A stretch of 64,000 bases of DNA from Rutidosis leptorrhynchoides (taxonomy: Eukaryota; Streptophyta; Magnoliopsida; Asterales; Asteraceae): assembly GCF_046630445.1 (NCBI RefSeq), contig NC_092333.1, positions 96,942,001 to 97,006,000 on the forward strand. Direction: 5' to 3'. The translations under genes were made by a program, and so were the position numbers. Under the pieces are notes generated by a model. It was not told where the DNA came from and searched no databases. It saw only the letters and a list, made by a program, of their open reading frames with translations. Below are positions 36,787 through 48,968 of this stretch, piece by piece (position 1 is the first letter of the stretch; each line of letters begins with the position of its first letter).

Positions 36787-39255
36787 ATGGCTTCTACACG
36801 GAGTACTGGCCAAGAGCACGCTAAGCCTTCTTTGTCAAATACCGCTGACATTCCAGAAGTTAGCACGATGGCTTCATCATTGACAAGTGAATATTTAGAT
36901 GGCTTAAAGATTGCCTTCCGCCATCTCAATCAATACAACCCTGTTCTTCCTACCAACAAACAAACTGCTGACAACCCTCCTGAGGGGAAAATTACTTTAT
37001 ACGCTTTACAAATTATCCACGACAACCTCTGTGTTCCCCTTACTAACTTTCTTCTTCACCTTCTTAGATATTATAGGGCCTGTCTTAGTCAGATGCATCC
37101 CCATGGCCTTCAAAAAATCATCCTTTTTGAAATGTACTGCAATGCTATTAATATAAAGCCTCGCATTAAAGTTTTTATCTCTTTGTTTAGAATTCACACA
37201 ATTAGTGACTGCTGGCTTACTATTGATAGTAAGAAAAATACTCATTTTGTTGGTACGAATAGAGTTTCAAATTTGAAGGACTGGAAAAGTCCATTTTTCT
37301 TTGTTGATGAAACTGTTATTCCGGAGGAATATTCCGTTATCCGGGAATGGGGTGTTATTGATGCTGGCATAGGAAAGGGTGTTAAGATTTCTCCCGCAGA
37401 GCAGTGGATAGTAAATAGCTTGAAAGAGCTTCGCCTTCCGCCCAGATCATACGAAAGGTATGAGGGAATTCTTGTGTTGTGCAAAGTGAGTCAAGAATGG
37501 CCAAGCAATTCTGTGCCAGTACTTCGTGAGAAAAACCAGGGTAGGATGTGATATGATTATCCTATTATATATATAGAATTGTGTCTATTGTTTGTCATGT
37601 TTACTTATATTTTTGTTCACGCGTTATTTTTGCAGCCAACGCCGTGATGCAGGTTCGTTCTGCTCTTTCATCCGTTGATCTTGATGATGATGTAGAGATC
37701 ACTGCTCGTGACAAAACTGCTGAAGAGCTAGAGGCGGAGAGGGTTGCGGCTGAAGCTAAAGCTGCTGCTGATGCTGCTGCTGCTGAAAAGGGAGAAGAAA
37801 TTGCTGTGAGCAGCTCCGATAGTGAATCCGGGTCTGAACATACTGAGCGGACAGCGGATGATACCACCACCGCCGATCAACAAACATCAGGGTCAGTTGA
37901 CATCACAGGTGAAACTAACCCCACTCCTCCTCCAACCCAACAGACAAGAAAGAAGAGCATAGGCTCTAAAAGGACGAAGAGTACAGAGGAGGGCAAAAAG
38001 CAGAAACGCAGGAGAAGTATGTCCATTCTGTGCTTTCTTGAAAATGCACATGTTTTTGCTTACAACCGTTATGTTTGTTCATAATGCTAATTTGTTATTG
38101 TTAGTGATTTTAGCAGAGTCGGATGACAGCCAAGGGAAGGCTACGGAGGGCGGTGAACGGGTGCCGGAGGAAAATCTTGAAAGTGAAGGAGAGAAGGCCC
38201 TGAAAACTCCTGATCCAAACTTTACTCCATTCAAGGAATCTGAATTTCATGAAGATAGGCCGGAAGGCAACTCTGCTTATCATTCTCCTCCTCCTAATAT
38301 CACTAACCCAGCTATCACATCCTCCAATGTTCAAGAGCCAACTCTTCCTGCTCATGTGAGGGCATTGCAGGCCATTATTGCAAACCCTGCCACTAAGGAT
38401 AAAGAATTTGCAACTCTTCTTCAGGTATGAATGATAAGACCTTCTGCATGTATATGTTTGTAATTTATTGATGTGAGTTGCCTGAAATTACTCATAAAAA
38501 TTTTTCTTGTACAGAGTTGTGTTATCCCTGAGCTGAAACCCCAATTCACTGCTCTCCGCTCTGATCAACTCAGGGAATCAACTATGGCAGCTCATGTACT
38601 GCTAACCAATCATCTGGACTCTGTGCTGCAACTGCAGAAGCATCAAGAGTCTATTCTTGCTATAGCCCGTAAAGACATAACTGAAGGTGCAAATGCTCGT
38701 AAAAGAGCTGCTGATGCTGAGCGTGCCTTAAGTGATGCGCATAAAATAATAAAGGCTAGAGAAATTGAGCTAAAAAGTGCTCAAGATGTCGCTGTTGTTC
38801 TGCAAGGGGAAAGGGATGGTGAGAAGAAAAGACTTGAAGAGGAGCAGGTGAAAGTGGGTGAGCTGGAGAAGCAGCTGAATGCAGAGAGGGAAAAGCCTGC
38901 TGAGCTTCTCCGGAGGGCGGAGAAAGGTGAAGGTAATTTTGCTGAGCTTAAGAAGGGTATACCAGGTCTGATAGCTAAGGTACTTGGATCCAGTCTTGTG
39001 GCGAATCCCTACAATGATTATGTTGATGCTGTCCGCACCCATGCGATTGCTGATGTGACCGGCAAGCTGTTTAAACGCCTTGCTCCCAACCAAACCCCTT
39101 CTGCTACTATTACCAAACTTATGCCCCCTGGTACTCAGGAAAAGGTTGATGAGACTAAAGACAAATTGATAAATTTGAAGATAAACTTTTATTATGAAGC
39201 ATGCAGCAAAGAAAATTCATCTACTCAAGATGTGCTTAGCGTAAAATTTGATTGA
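36787..39255 (+). CDS. Antisense gene of element C: 'putative gypsy type transposon' domain protein, 4 coding blocks
   Basis: Opposite in strand to gag. Coding blocks: 36787-37540, 37636-38016, about 38105-38424 and 38515-39255. They are separated by short introns with GT-AG ends and matching phases, giving roughly 730 residues; it looks whole. Block 1 carries the domain (PLTNFLLHLLRYYRACLSQM, HPHGLQKIILFEMYC, DWKSPFFFVDE) annotated in plants as 'putative gypsy type transposon' (PF04195-like). Block 2 is Ala/Glu-rich, then acidic/Ser-rich, ending in a basic, NLS-like KKQKRRR. Block 4 starts with a long coiled coil (residues with RKRAADAERALSDAHK, KRLEEEQVKVGELEKQL). Antisense extra ORFs 3' of pol are known from Tat-lineage elements. 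Molecular function is unknown. Confidence 0.8.
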
Positions 39256-40416
39256 TTCTTGTAAAAATGTCAAACAATGTTTTGTAATAAATTTCCTTCT
39301 GACCTTGACATTATATACATACTGACTTTATTGTGATGACTATGTGTGTTTACATGCTTGTTGCAAATATTTTGATGCTTAATGCTTTAAAACCAATCGA
39401 TTATGCACCCGAGCATAAAATTTCTATACACAATTGTGCAGTGTATAATTGAGCAAATCATTTTGAAAAGTGTATAAGGTAATTCATATGTAGACGCCTT
39501 GTAGTATTAAGTTTTGCTAAATTGATATGATGTCTGAATTCTGTTACACGCTTTCCGTCATAAAAAATTAATGAGGAAGAATTATGAAATGTTTTAGAAG
39601 AATGATTACAAATCAATAGACTCTCCGTCTTACGCCTTCTGTCATAAAGTATATGAGGAAGAATTGCTAAATATTTTTGTCTTTATATAAAATATAGAAC
39701 TTCGTTCTGTGAAGTAAGTTTTTTATAATGTTTGTCATGACAAGTATCTGAGTTTTGTATCATGCCTCAGTGCGTTCTAGAAAAACTTAAATGTTTTCTA
39801 GCCGATCCCTTGTGCCTTTACTGGCCGGCACAAAAGCTTCCGCCATCGGAGGTATTTTAAAAATACACTCCTTCTGTGGGTAGGTTATAAATTTAATGTT
39901 TTACATTTGTCACGGGCAGCACTTTGTTTAAGAAAAATATAAAATTTATTGTTCGGTACTGTGCAGTACATAAACGATTGATGACGAATTTAGGTGGATC
40001 AAGCCTAATTAGTACGCCATGAATGTTTAATGTATGCAATTGCTATCATAGGCACTGTAAAATAACCACAATGGTTCACAGTAAATTGATAAACGTTGTT
40101 CTTCATATAATGCGAAAATATGTTCTTCAAATGCCAAACATGTGTATTTTGGCATGAATACAATGATTGTAAAAGACAATGTCTTCATAAAAATGCTAAA
40201 AAACTGTTCTGATAATAAACTTTTGTTCTTGATAACATACTGAGATTTGCTTCTTCATACGCCGAGCACCCAGCGCTATCCGGCCTACACACTTGATTAT
40301 GGAATGAAAAACTCCTGAACTTCATCATCACTAAACAACCGATCATGCTTTCTCCAGTTTACGTTGCCTTCTGGTAAGTTCACAAATGTGGATCTCTCCC
40401 TAGCCGGTGCCACATA
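39256..40416. other. Non-coding spacer of element C
   Basis: 1.16 kb between the antisense gene and the protease end of gag-pro. It holds two diverged copies of a CTTTCCGTCATAAA-type block (about 39548-39600 and 39630-39680), each followed by ATGAGGAAGAATT. No RT or integrase motif is seen on either strand. Confidence 0.6.
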
Positions 40417-42694
40417 CTATGAATGTATGGCGGCTACTCCATTAGGAGTTGGGAACCTGATCTCTGCATGAGCTGTCGATGTTATCACTCCGAATTTAGC
40501 CAACGATGCCCTTCCAAAAAGGACATTAAATCGAGAATTTCCATCTATGATTGTGAAATCGATTGTTTCTGTTCTCAACAATGGGAATGTGCCCATAACA
40601 ACTTCCAAATAAATCTGCCCCATGGCATTTACCGGTGCTCCCATTAATCCTGAAACTTTCAACCTCGTTTGCCTAGCTCTGCCCTGCACATGCCTTGGAA
40701 AAGTCTTCAAGCAATGCCAGTAAATGATGTCAGCTTCACTTCCCGTATCTGTGTAGATACAGTTTACAAACTTATTTGCTATCTCTGCTGAAATGATCAC
40801 TGGTTGGACGGACAACGCCCAATTCTGAATTGGCTGAAAGATAATTGGAGCATATCTCCAGCTGTCCAAATTGCTGTTTGATGATTCACCTTCTTCATAA
40901 TGACTGTCGTTGATCCAAACCATCCTGATTACAACTTCTGGAGTTGTCTCACGTTCTGTGATCCGGTCTCCGTACTGCGGTTGGTTCCAATTATCTCTTC
41001 CACCATGCTGCTCTCTTCTGTTCTCTCCACGGCGTCCTCTGTTACCATCATTCCTTTGCCACGCAAATTTCCTGCGAGGATCATTCCTCCTGTACTATTT
41101 GCCAGGCAACAAATGATTCAGTTCTCCTACCTTGATTTTCGCTATGATTTCTCTCATCAAAGATTTGCAATTGTCCGTATCATGGCCCCAAGCCTCATGG
41201 AAATCGCACCACAACTCACTCTTTGGACCCTCCCTTTCTTCCATAGGTGATGGAGCATTGAAAGTGGTCCGAATTGGTTCAGTGAAGAGGATCTCTTTCG
41301 GAGTTTTAGTAAGCGCTATTATTAACGGGTGCCTTTCTATTGGCCTTCTGTTGTGGTGGAAATCATTAGGGTGATTGTTTCCTCTCCATCCTCCATTTGA
41401 ATTGTCATTCCTTCTCTGATTTCTGTCAAAATACCGTCCTCCGTTGTGCGGCTTGCTACTGCTGCCAATATCAAACTTGTTCAACCCACGCTCACCAGCT
41501 CGAACATGCCTCTGTGCAACCTACAATGCCTGATGCAATGTTTTTGGCAAGTCATACCGTAATGCATGAACAAGTGCACTAAGCCGTCGCCGGTCCAGAC
41601 AGAAAATAAAACCAGATACAAGCTGTGATTCTGGACAATCAGGGATCTTCTGTGCTTCAAGTGTATAACGCTTCATAAAATTGCTCAAAGATTCGTTATG
41701 ATGCATTGTGATCTCGTGTGCATCAAGATGTGTCAGAGTACAGCTCCGTAGATTTTGGTATTGAATCACAAATTTTGCTCTCAAATCAAGAAAACTGGTA
41801 ATACTCCTTGGTGGCAAACTAGCAAACCATTCGCGTGCCATTTTCTGCAGTACCATAGGAAACATATGACACGCAGTTTCATCCTCCCAATGCTGCAACC
41901 TCATAACACCTTCAAACATAGTCAGAAAATCTTCCGGATCCGTTGTGCCATCATAAACTCCAATTGTTGGTATAGCAAGATTTCTGGGCAATGGATAATT
42001 AGCAATTCGATCAATGAAACACTGTGTAGATTCTGCCATGGCTGGTGGCTTGCTCTCCAGTAATGAGGGCAAAGAAATTGTCCACGGCCACAGCACGGAT
42101 GGCGGGTTGCGCTAAGCGTTGCTTATATTTTGCCGGGGCTGTCTGCTTAAGAATATCATTTAAAAGCAACACTGCCTGCTTCTCTGACATGAACTCATCT
42201 TTGTCAATTTCATCATCAGAGTCGTTATTATCATAGCTCAGGTCGTTATCATCCCCAGAATCATCAATAAGACTGCCCAGCTTGTTAAGTAACCTGGATA
42301 ACTTGTATTTTGATATAGATTGCCTTTTCATTATTTGCTTGTCTTTGCCATCCGCCATCTGCCGAAAAGGTATAAATGATGGACATCGCCGTGGTTGCAT
42401 CAATGGTCGTCGCTCTGGATTAGTAACAAAATTTGGAAGTCTTTCTGCACTTTTGGCTGTCGTTTCTTCGATTACTGGCCTTTTCTCCGAATTAGTTGCC
42501 AAATGTTTAAGCCTTTCTGCAGTTTCAGCAACTGTTTCTTCAATCGTACCATCTAGTGACGGAACGGGTACATCTTCAACAGTTATCATGTCGTCAGTTG
42601 ACGGATTGTTGACTGCTTCAAGTACAAATGGAGCTTCAGTTGTTTTTGTTCCTTTTCCGTTTCGTGTGTTCTTTGCATTAGTGGATGATGCCAT
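40417..42694 (-). pseudogene. Element C gag-protease region
   Basis: On the - strand from 42694: MASSTNAKNTRNGKGTK, then an acidic N-terminal part, then a gag domain (near 41550-42080: IGVYDGTTDPEDFLTMFEGV, MAREWFASLPPRSI). Next is a short zinc-like WCDFHEAWGHDTDNC (near 41180) and an aspartic protease (near 40500-40800: TDTGSEADIIYW, NVLFGRASLAKFG). This order fits Tat-type gypsy elements. A few breaks. The first ATG touches the LTR edge. Confidence 0.82.
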
Positions 42695-43270
42695 TGTTAA
42701 CACATATTTTCTTATGAGGTAAGGCTTAGTGTGTCAACAAGATACTAGAAGTAATCTAGCTTTAGGAGGGCGGAGTGTTGCCGATTGATTTTTACCCTCG
42801 GGAAATAATCTCTGCAGACCCGGTTCACAAGTGTAGAAACTTGTGGGGTGGCTTAATCAATCTGTCGTCCGTAGAGCGTAAAAGTGCTAGCCGGATGACT
42901 TCTAGTGAGAGAAAGTAGAGAGAGAAAGAGAAGTGAAGTCTCAGCTCTCAAAGTTGTCAGAATATCTGAACTGTGTAAAATGACGACCCAAGGGGTCTAT
43001 TTATAGTGTCAAATCCACCAGATTGCTTGGGGACACGTGTCATATGATGATACATTTTGTTACTTGTGATCCGAAATTTACGCTGAAGGTGGCGTTCTCC
43101 GGCCAGGGCTTACGCGCTAGGCGGCCTTCAGGGCTTACGCATGACGGAGCAGCCTGTACAGCGGAGAACGCTGAATGGAAAACTTCACAGAACAGTTGTT
43201 TCCAGCCTTCCTGATGTTACTTTTATGCAACCATTATGCCTTTTATGTGTGTATACGATAGGATACACCA
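42695..43270 (-). repeat. Element C 5' LTR
   Basis: 576 bp, matching 35750-36314 with small differences including a short extra stretch near 42850. TATAAATA on the - strand at 42998-43005. Confidence 0.85.
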
Positions 43271-43833
43271 TTAGTTGTCTAAAGTTGGTGCTTATGTTAG
43301 GATCCCATGCAACATTAAGGATATTACTTGACAAAAATGCTAGCATGTTCCCTCTAATAAATGGGCATTTGTCTTACATATTAATGGGTCACTAGTTACT
43401 TATAATTGGGCTAATTAAATGGTCCACTAACTAGTGTAGGGTGGACTAAAGTCCAACAAGGTAGAAAGTCCAAGAAGACTAACTAGTAAGCATAAGTAAA
43501 TTACTAAGCGTAATTAAGCATCCAAAAACCCAAATAATTGTTATCATAAAAAAATAATTAATATTTCGTGGTCATAATATTCCGATTACGACAAAAGTTA
43601 AACGTGTACGCAGTGCGCAGTTTGTTCGAAACGTCAAGTGACACTAACGGTCATAAAGGCATCCGGTGGTCAAGTTAAGTATCCTACGTACTCAAAGGCA
43701 CGTTTTAACATATAAATGAAAGTAAACCACGTGTATTAAGATTTCAGAGTATAAGATAGCACAGTATGCACAAATACGCAGTTTCGCAAAAACACAAGGC
43801 ATAAAAGCAAGTCGAAAAAGTCAGGTCGTTACA

Positions 43834-46800
43834 TTACCCACCTGTTAATGGAAATTTCGTCCCGAAATTTGAGGAGTGACTAAGAGTGGTACCGTATTTA
43901 ATTAAGAAGTAGCGTATTAAAGTTCCGTGAGACTCGTGGGCTCAGAAGTGAGTTATTTACCTTGAAGGGTACTTTGGCGTGTAAAAGTAAGAATATGTAT
44001 ATGCCATTAATTAAGTCTCTTGTCTTAAGAGATCAACAAATTGATTTCGTTTCTTGCTAACATGAATATGTCATCCGAATATATATACCCACAAAAGGAA
44101 ATATGATGTTTTTAGCCCTACATGCATCTTCAGTAAGCCGGATGCATGAAATACATCATGAATGTTTCTAAACTTACCTAAAACATTGAGCGCTTGTGTC
44201 GTAATACAAAGCTGACAGATAGAATAGAAAACATGATGATCACAACATACTACGTGTGAACTTATCCTTGGATGGAATGAAAGCACAGTTCCATATTGTA
44301 ACTTTATCCATTCAATTACATGTTGAAGTTATGGTTATTATTAACTAGAACAACATAAAGTTGCAATCAACGAAGGAAGAAATATGTAGAGTATCCACAT
44401 CAGTGCCGTAAATGTTTTAAGCAGTCCCCTTCCAAGAGGATAACGAGATTCATAGATTCCTAAAGTATCTTACACTACAATTCCGAAAAAAAATCGCCCG
44501 AAAGGTGTGGTCCTTGAACCAGAGTGAACTCTTCGAGTGGATTGATCTGAATTTATCCTTATACTTATGGGGATGCGTGGATGAGAGGATATGTGAACCC
44601 TTGGTCATAAAGAACGGTTTACTCTAAGTGAAAAGAATCTCAAAAACGATTCCTTGTACCTCAACCTACTGATTCATATAGATGACGTTTACGAGGGTGT
44701 TGCGATTTAGCCGTGAAACATTGAGAGTAGAAATCCGCCTAGTGCCTTTCCTACGATAGGGTGACCACTGAGTGTTCCCAGAAAAATTGATTTATCGGCC
44801 CGCGTTTTTGCCATGTCTAACCTTAAAAGGAACATTTCATGAGCGCAAAGACTTCTTAACAAATTTTAAAAAACTGCCACCCAAAGTGGCTCAAGAGTTT
44901 TTAACAAAGATTTTAATAGTAAGCTTTATCCCCAACGGAGGGCGAGAAGAAGCTTGATCCATACATGGTGTAGTCTAATACGAAAACCTTCAATAAAATC
45001 AACCAAGGGAGTTTTGAAAAACCTTTAAACGTTTGATGTGATAACATAAACGGAACGAAGTTCTTAGTAAATTCAGAAGTATGTACAACGTGTACCATTT
45101 TGCACAAACTATTTGACTTAAGTTAAACAACTCAATAAAGGAGCGACTTTTAAATATCTTGAAGGTATAACTTAGTATGTACTAACCCAAAATAGGTAAG
45201 GGTAAATTTATTCATATATGATTTTATAAATCGCATAAGTGATAGAAAAGTTTTTAGTACTTTCATTTGTCCATAAATTTCGTGAGGACAGCACAAATAA
45301 GCAACGTGTAAAATCAACGTGTAAATTTTTTGATAAACATAGTTTTTCGTATTTCAGAGGTTACGATTTAAAAAAAATTGAGTGGAAAATCTTTGAATCA
45401 TCGGTTGACATGTTACTAGGTAATGAAAACTAATGAATTAAATGAAGTTTTGATGATTATCAGGGACTTAAGTCTTTGGCCCAAAAATGTTCACGTGCGA
45501 AGCCGTTGCTAAAAAGTGAGGTATGAAGGATAGAGCATGAGGATGAGAAGTTAATCGCTTCTTGACTTTGCATAATTCCAAACAGGTTATGGACAATATT
45601 AAATTCGGAGTACTGATGGGGTTAATATCACTAAATGAGAATCCCTTGGAATAAGTCAGGACTTAGGGTTACGTAAGAAAGAGCATTGCTCCGACTGGTG
45701 TGACAAATAAGATTCCTGGGTAACGCAGTAATTTTGAATGGTTTAAGTGTTAGTGGATGTCTGAAGGCTCTGCATGAGGTGGTAGTAAGTGCCTTCATCA
45801 TACACACACACACACACACACACATGAATCCTTCAATTTCGACGGTTGTAAAGTCTTTAGGATGACTTGGATACGAATAAGCAACGAAAAATTTTATATA
45901 ATAAGCAACAAATTTTTTTTTATAGAAACTGTTTAAGGTGACAATGTAAGAAAAGAAACGAAGTTCTTAGTAAACTAGGGTTATGTACAACATGCACCAT
46001 TCAAAGTAAAATATCCTTTGAATAAACGATCTGATTTGTAAAAGTAATAGTAAAATTTCATATGTATTTGTCAAAAATAAGTAATCATTTACTTTATTTT
46101 ATATAACATATACGATTTCAAAAATTTGCACGAATGGCAAATAAAATAATATAAAATTTTGAGAGGATCGCACAGTAAAATAGTGTGTGAGAAATTTTGG
46201 CAAACAAAATTTTCATGTTTCGGAGATTACAAGTTGGAAAAAGCTTGATGAGGATTGAGTAAAAGATTTTGAAAATTTCGGGTGATATTTGAGGTAATGA
46301 AACTATTGAATTTAAATGTGGTTAATGACTGTTAGTAGGGCATAATTCCTTTGACCAAAAATGCTTAAGTGTGAAGTTGTTGTTTATAAGTGAGATATGA
46401 ATGGGAGAGTGTGAGGATGAGAATTAACTACCCATTGATTTTGGAAAATTTTGAACTAGTATGACTAATATCGAAGTAAGAAGGATGATGGTGTGATTAT
46501 CATCAAATAAGAAATCTCTCGGAATAAGTTAGGATTCAGAGTCGCGTAAGAATGAGTATCAAATAAGATTCCTGGCTAGTCCTTAAGATAGAATTTGAAT
46601 CGCCGAAGTGACGGGATACAATTTCCTTTATGTATCGTCGTGTAAGTTTATCCATTGTATCAGTTTCTTTCGTGACTAGAAAGTGAGCAGATTTGGTGAG
46701 ATGGTCAATGATAACCCAGATAGTGTCCTAACTGCCTACCATTTTCGGTAGCTTCGTGATAAAATCCATTGTTATTCCTTCCCATTTCCATTGTGGGATT

Positions 46801-48968
46801 TCGGGTTGTTGTCATGCAACTAATAAAGTTCAGCTTCGGGCTACTTCTCTCCCCGTAAACTATTAATGGCTCACCATTCTCGCGAGGTACACGAATGACC
46901 TTCTCACTATAAATAACTTTCGCTTTCATCCTTGAAAGCCAGTCCGTTCCAACTATTTAATCAAAGCTTCCTAACTTGATGAGTATCATGTTAATCTTAA
47001 AGTCCATTCCAACTTTTTACATCAAGCTTCCCAAGTTGATGTGTGTTGGGTTAATCTTAAGTTTCATTCCAACCAAATCTTATTATACTACCGTGAAAAA
47101 TTCTATCAATCTTCTCAAATAACATCTGTTTGTGCGTAGGTAACTAATTCTTTCCAATTACTACTTTAAAATTTTCAAGTTTTGTTGTCATGAGGTCATC
47201 TCCAAATGACCCACCTGTTAATTTTAAGGTACTACCTTAAATTATTCCTCTATCTCTGCCAGCTTACCATTAGGTTGTCCTATAGAATACTTAACTCTCA
47301 TGGTTGTTAATGGCTTATTAGTCATAACACTAAGGTTCTTAGATATAAGGTTTTTATCACTCTAGTACTAAACAACTCCGAGACAATAGAACGTTGTGAC
47401 GAAACGTACCCTAACTAAAATTAGGATTCATGTGAGTCTCCATAGCTGAGATAACGATTGCTCTACCGCAAGTGAGTCCAAGGTTTTTCCTATCTCAGAA
47501 CTTTTTCCTTAAGTATCCAGGGTGTCTAAATCTATAACAAATTTTCGGGTTACAAATTCTGCAATCAAGGCCCTGTTTGTACAGTACCTGGGCTAAGTGG
47601 TTATTCTTTTCCTACCTCTAACAGACCATAATGCGTATACTCAAGTGTTTCCTACCAAAATTCCATTTGAATCACTTCATATTCCTTATATAGTAACATT
47701 GAGACTTCTACATGATTTACTTCAATATAGTCACACTGGCCTGGCGTCATTATATTGTACTAAATCGTACTTTCATTCCAATATCACTCCATATGGTCAA
47801 TGTAACGTGATCACTTCAAGTTCTACTCAATTTCATCTAACGGTGCTTTATTTATGCTATCCCAAAACAAAATCTACATAATTAATCTCACGATTTCTCA
47901 GTGTGGGTGCGTTAGTTCCGTAGGTCATGCATCAATGCCTAATTGTCCCAAAATTTCTTCAAAATGTTCGGGTTCAGGTAATGTCGTTAGGTTCCTTTAT
48001 AGAAATTCAATCTGGGTCTCGTGTCGAGTTGTACGTGTAACAAGTAGTAATACGATACATCTTGAGGCGACTCCCAAGTCCCTGGGTACGGCTGAGCATC
48101 AGTAGAAGGCACTCTGACCTTGTGAAAGGAGATGTCCTCCCGACTTCTTCCAATGCCTAAGAGTGTTAGGGTCCTAAATCCAGAAGTGTCGTTAGATCGT
48201 CGAGTAGTGGTGAAGAATGAAAGAGATAAGTGACGGTCATGAAAGCGTATGGGATACGGGTCACCTTGCGGGAAGTGAACAACCTTCTAATGTTCATATG
48301 TTGTACGTGGCTAATTAGAGTGAGCTCGGGGTGCGGTTACTCCGACAAGTCCTCACATATCCCCTCCTCCGAGGATCAACTTTATTGGGCGCGTAATCCG
48401 AGGGGTACACCTCCAAGCTTGCGTGAAGTAATGTTTCAATCTCCGGAATGGTGGAATGACAGTAACAGGTGGATTACAATACTAATCCTTAGGGTTAGAC
48501 GAGTGGGAAAAGGGTTCAGAAAAACATCTGAACTAGGAAAGATAAGTTTTCCAAGTCGGTGCAGCGAATAGCAGTCATGAAGCAAGCACATAATCAGGCA
48601 CTACAGCAACCTAGATCGTCTACAGCAGTATATAGCATGGCAATATTAACAGTACTAAACAGAAGTAACATGCAATCGAAAGCAGATAGTAGTATGCAGT
48701 AGCGAGGATAAGCAATATCATACAGCGAGTTCACATAGCAGTAAGAGTAAGCAGTAGCATGCAGCAGATCATATGGCAGTATAAGTAAGCAGTAGCATGC
48801 AGCAGTAGTAACAGTGACATGTAGTAATACAACATAGTAGCATGTAGTAGTAAACAGTAACAGGTAAACGAACAAGTTGTAGATTAGTCCTATTAGCGAA
48901 TCCTACTCGACTCGGTCAAGACTCACTAATGCAACCTAATTCCCTACAACCAATGCTCTGATACCAAA
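43834..48968 (-). pseudogene. Element B interior, decayed gypsy remnants
   Basis: Near 46640-46990 the - strand still shows traces of a gypsy protease tail (RMKAKVIYSEKVIRVPRENG) and of the integrase start ([19 protein letters not shown]) close together. The rest is too decayed to read. A (CA)n tract lies at about 45805-45824, and an AGCAGTAGCATGCAGCAGTA-type low-complexity stretch at about 48600-48860 near the primer site. Many breaks; no coding capacity remains. Confidence 0.75.
48955..48966 (-). promoter_or_regulatory. Primer binding site of element B
   Basis: GCTCTGATACCA is the exact complement of TGGTATCAGAGC (initiator tRNA-Met type), 2 nt from the right LTR. It fixes the element orientation as -. 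Confidence 0.88.

Larger units (their letters stand above)
35750..43270 (-). mobile_element. Element C: non-autonomous Tat-like Ty3/gypsy element with an antisense gene
   Basis: LTRs lie at 35750-36314 and 42695-43270. Read on the - strand they start TGGTGTATCCTATCG and end TAACA. CCCCCC beside the left LTR (36321 on) is the complement of a polypurine tract, and gag is on the - strand, so the element reads leftward. It interrupts the left LTR of element B; the right LTR of B (near 51220) shows the undisturbed sequence. A clean target duplication is not evident. Contents are gag-protease (-, about 40417-42694) and an antisense spliced gene (+, 36787-39255). No RT, RNase H or integrase is visible. 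LTRs differ by a few percent. The gag-protease region has a few breaks. Confidence 0.85.
33358..43833 (-). repeat. Element B 3' LTR, split by element C
   Basis: The two halves, 33358-35749 and 43271-43833, align with the right LTR (48969-51777), with about 145 bp extra near 34440-34600. A TATAAATA box (- strand) is at 35657-35664. Imperfect tandem units of about 161 bp containing CTAGAAAGCTTG lie at about 35070-35480. Confidence 0.88.

Noticed and set aside
48594-48875. 93-residue Tyr/Leu/Cys-rich frame
   Set aside because: Low-complexity AGCAGTAGCATG-type leader sequence of element B, with no conserved motif.
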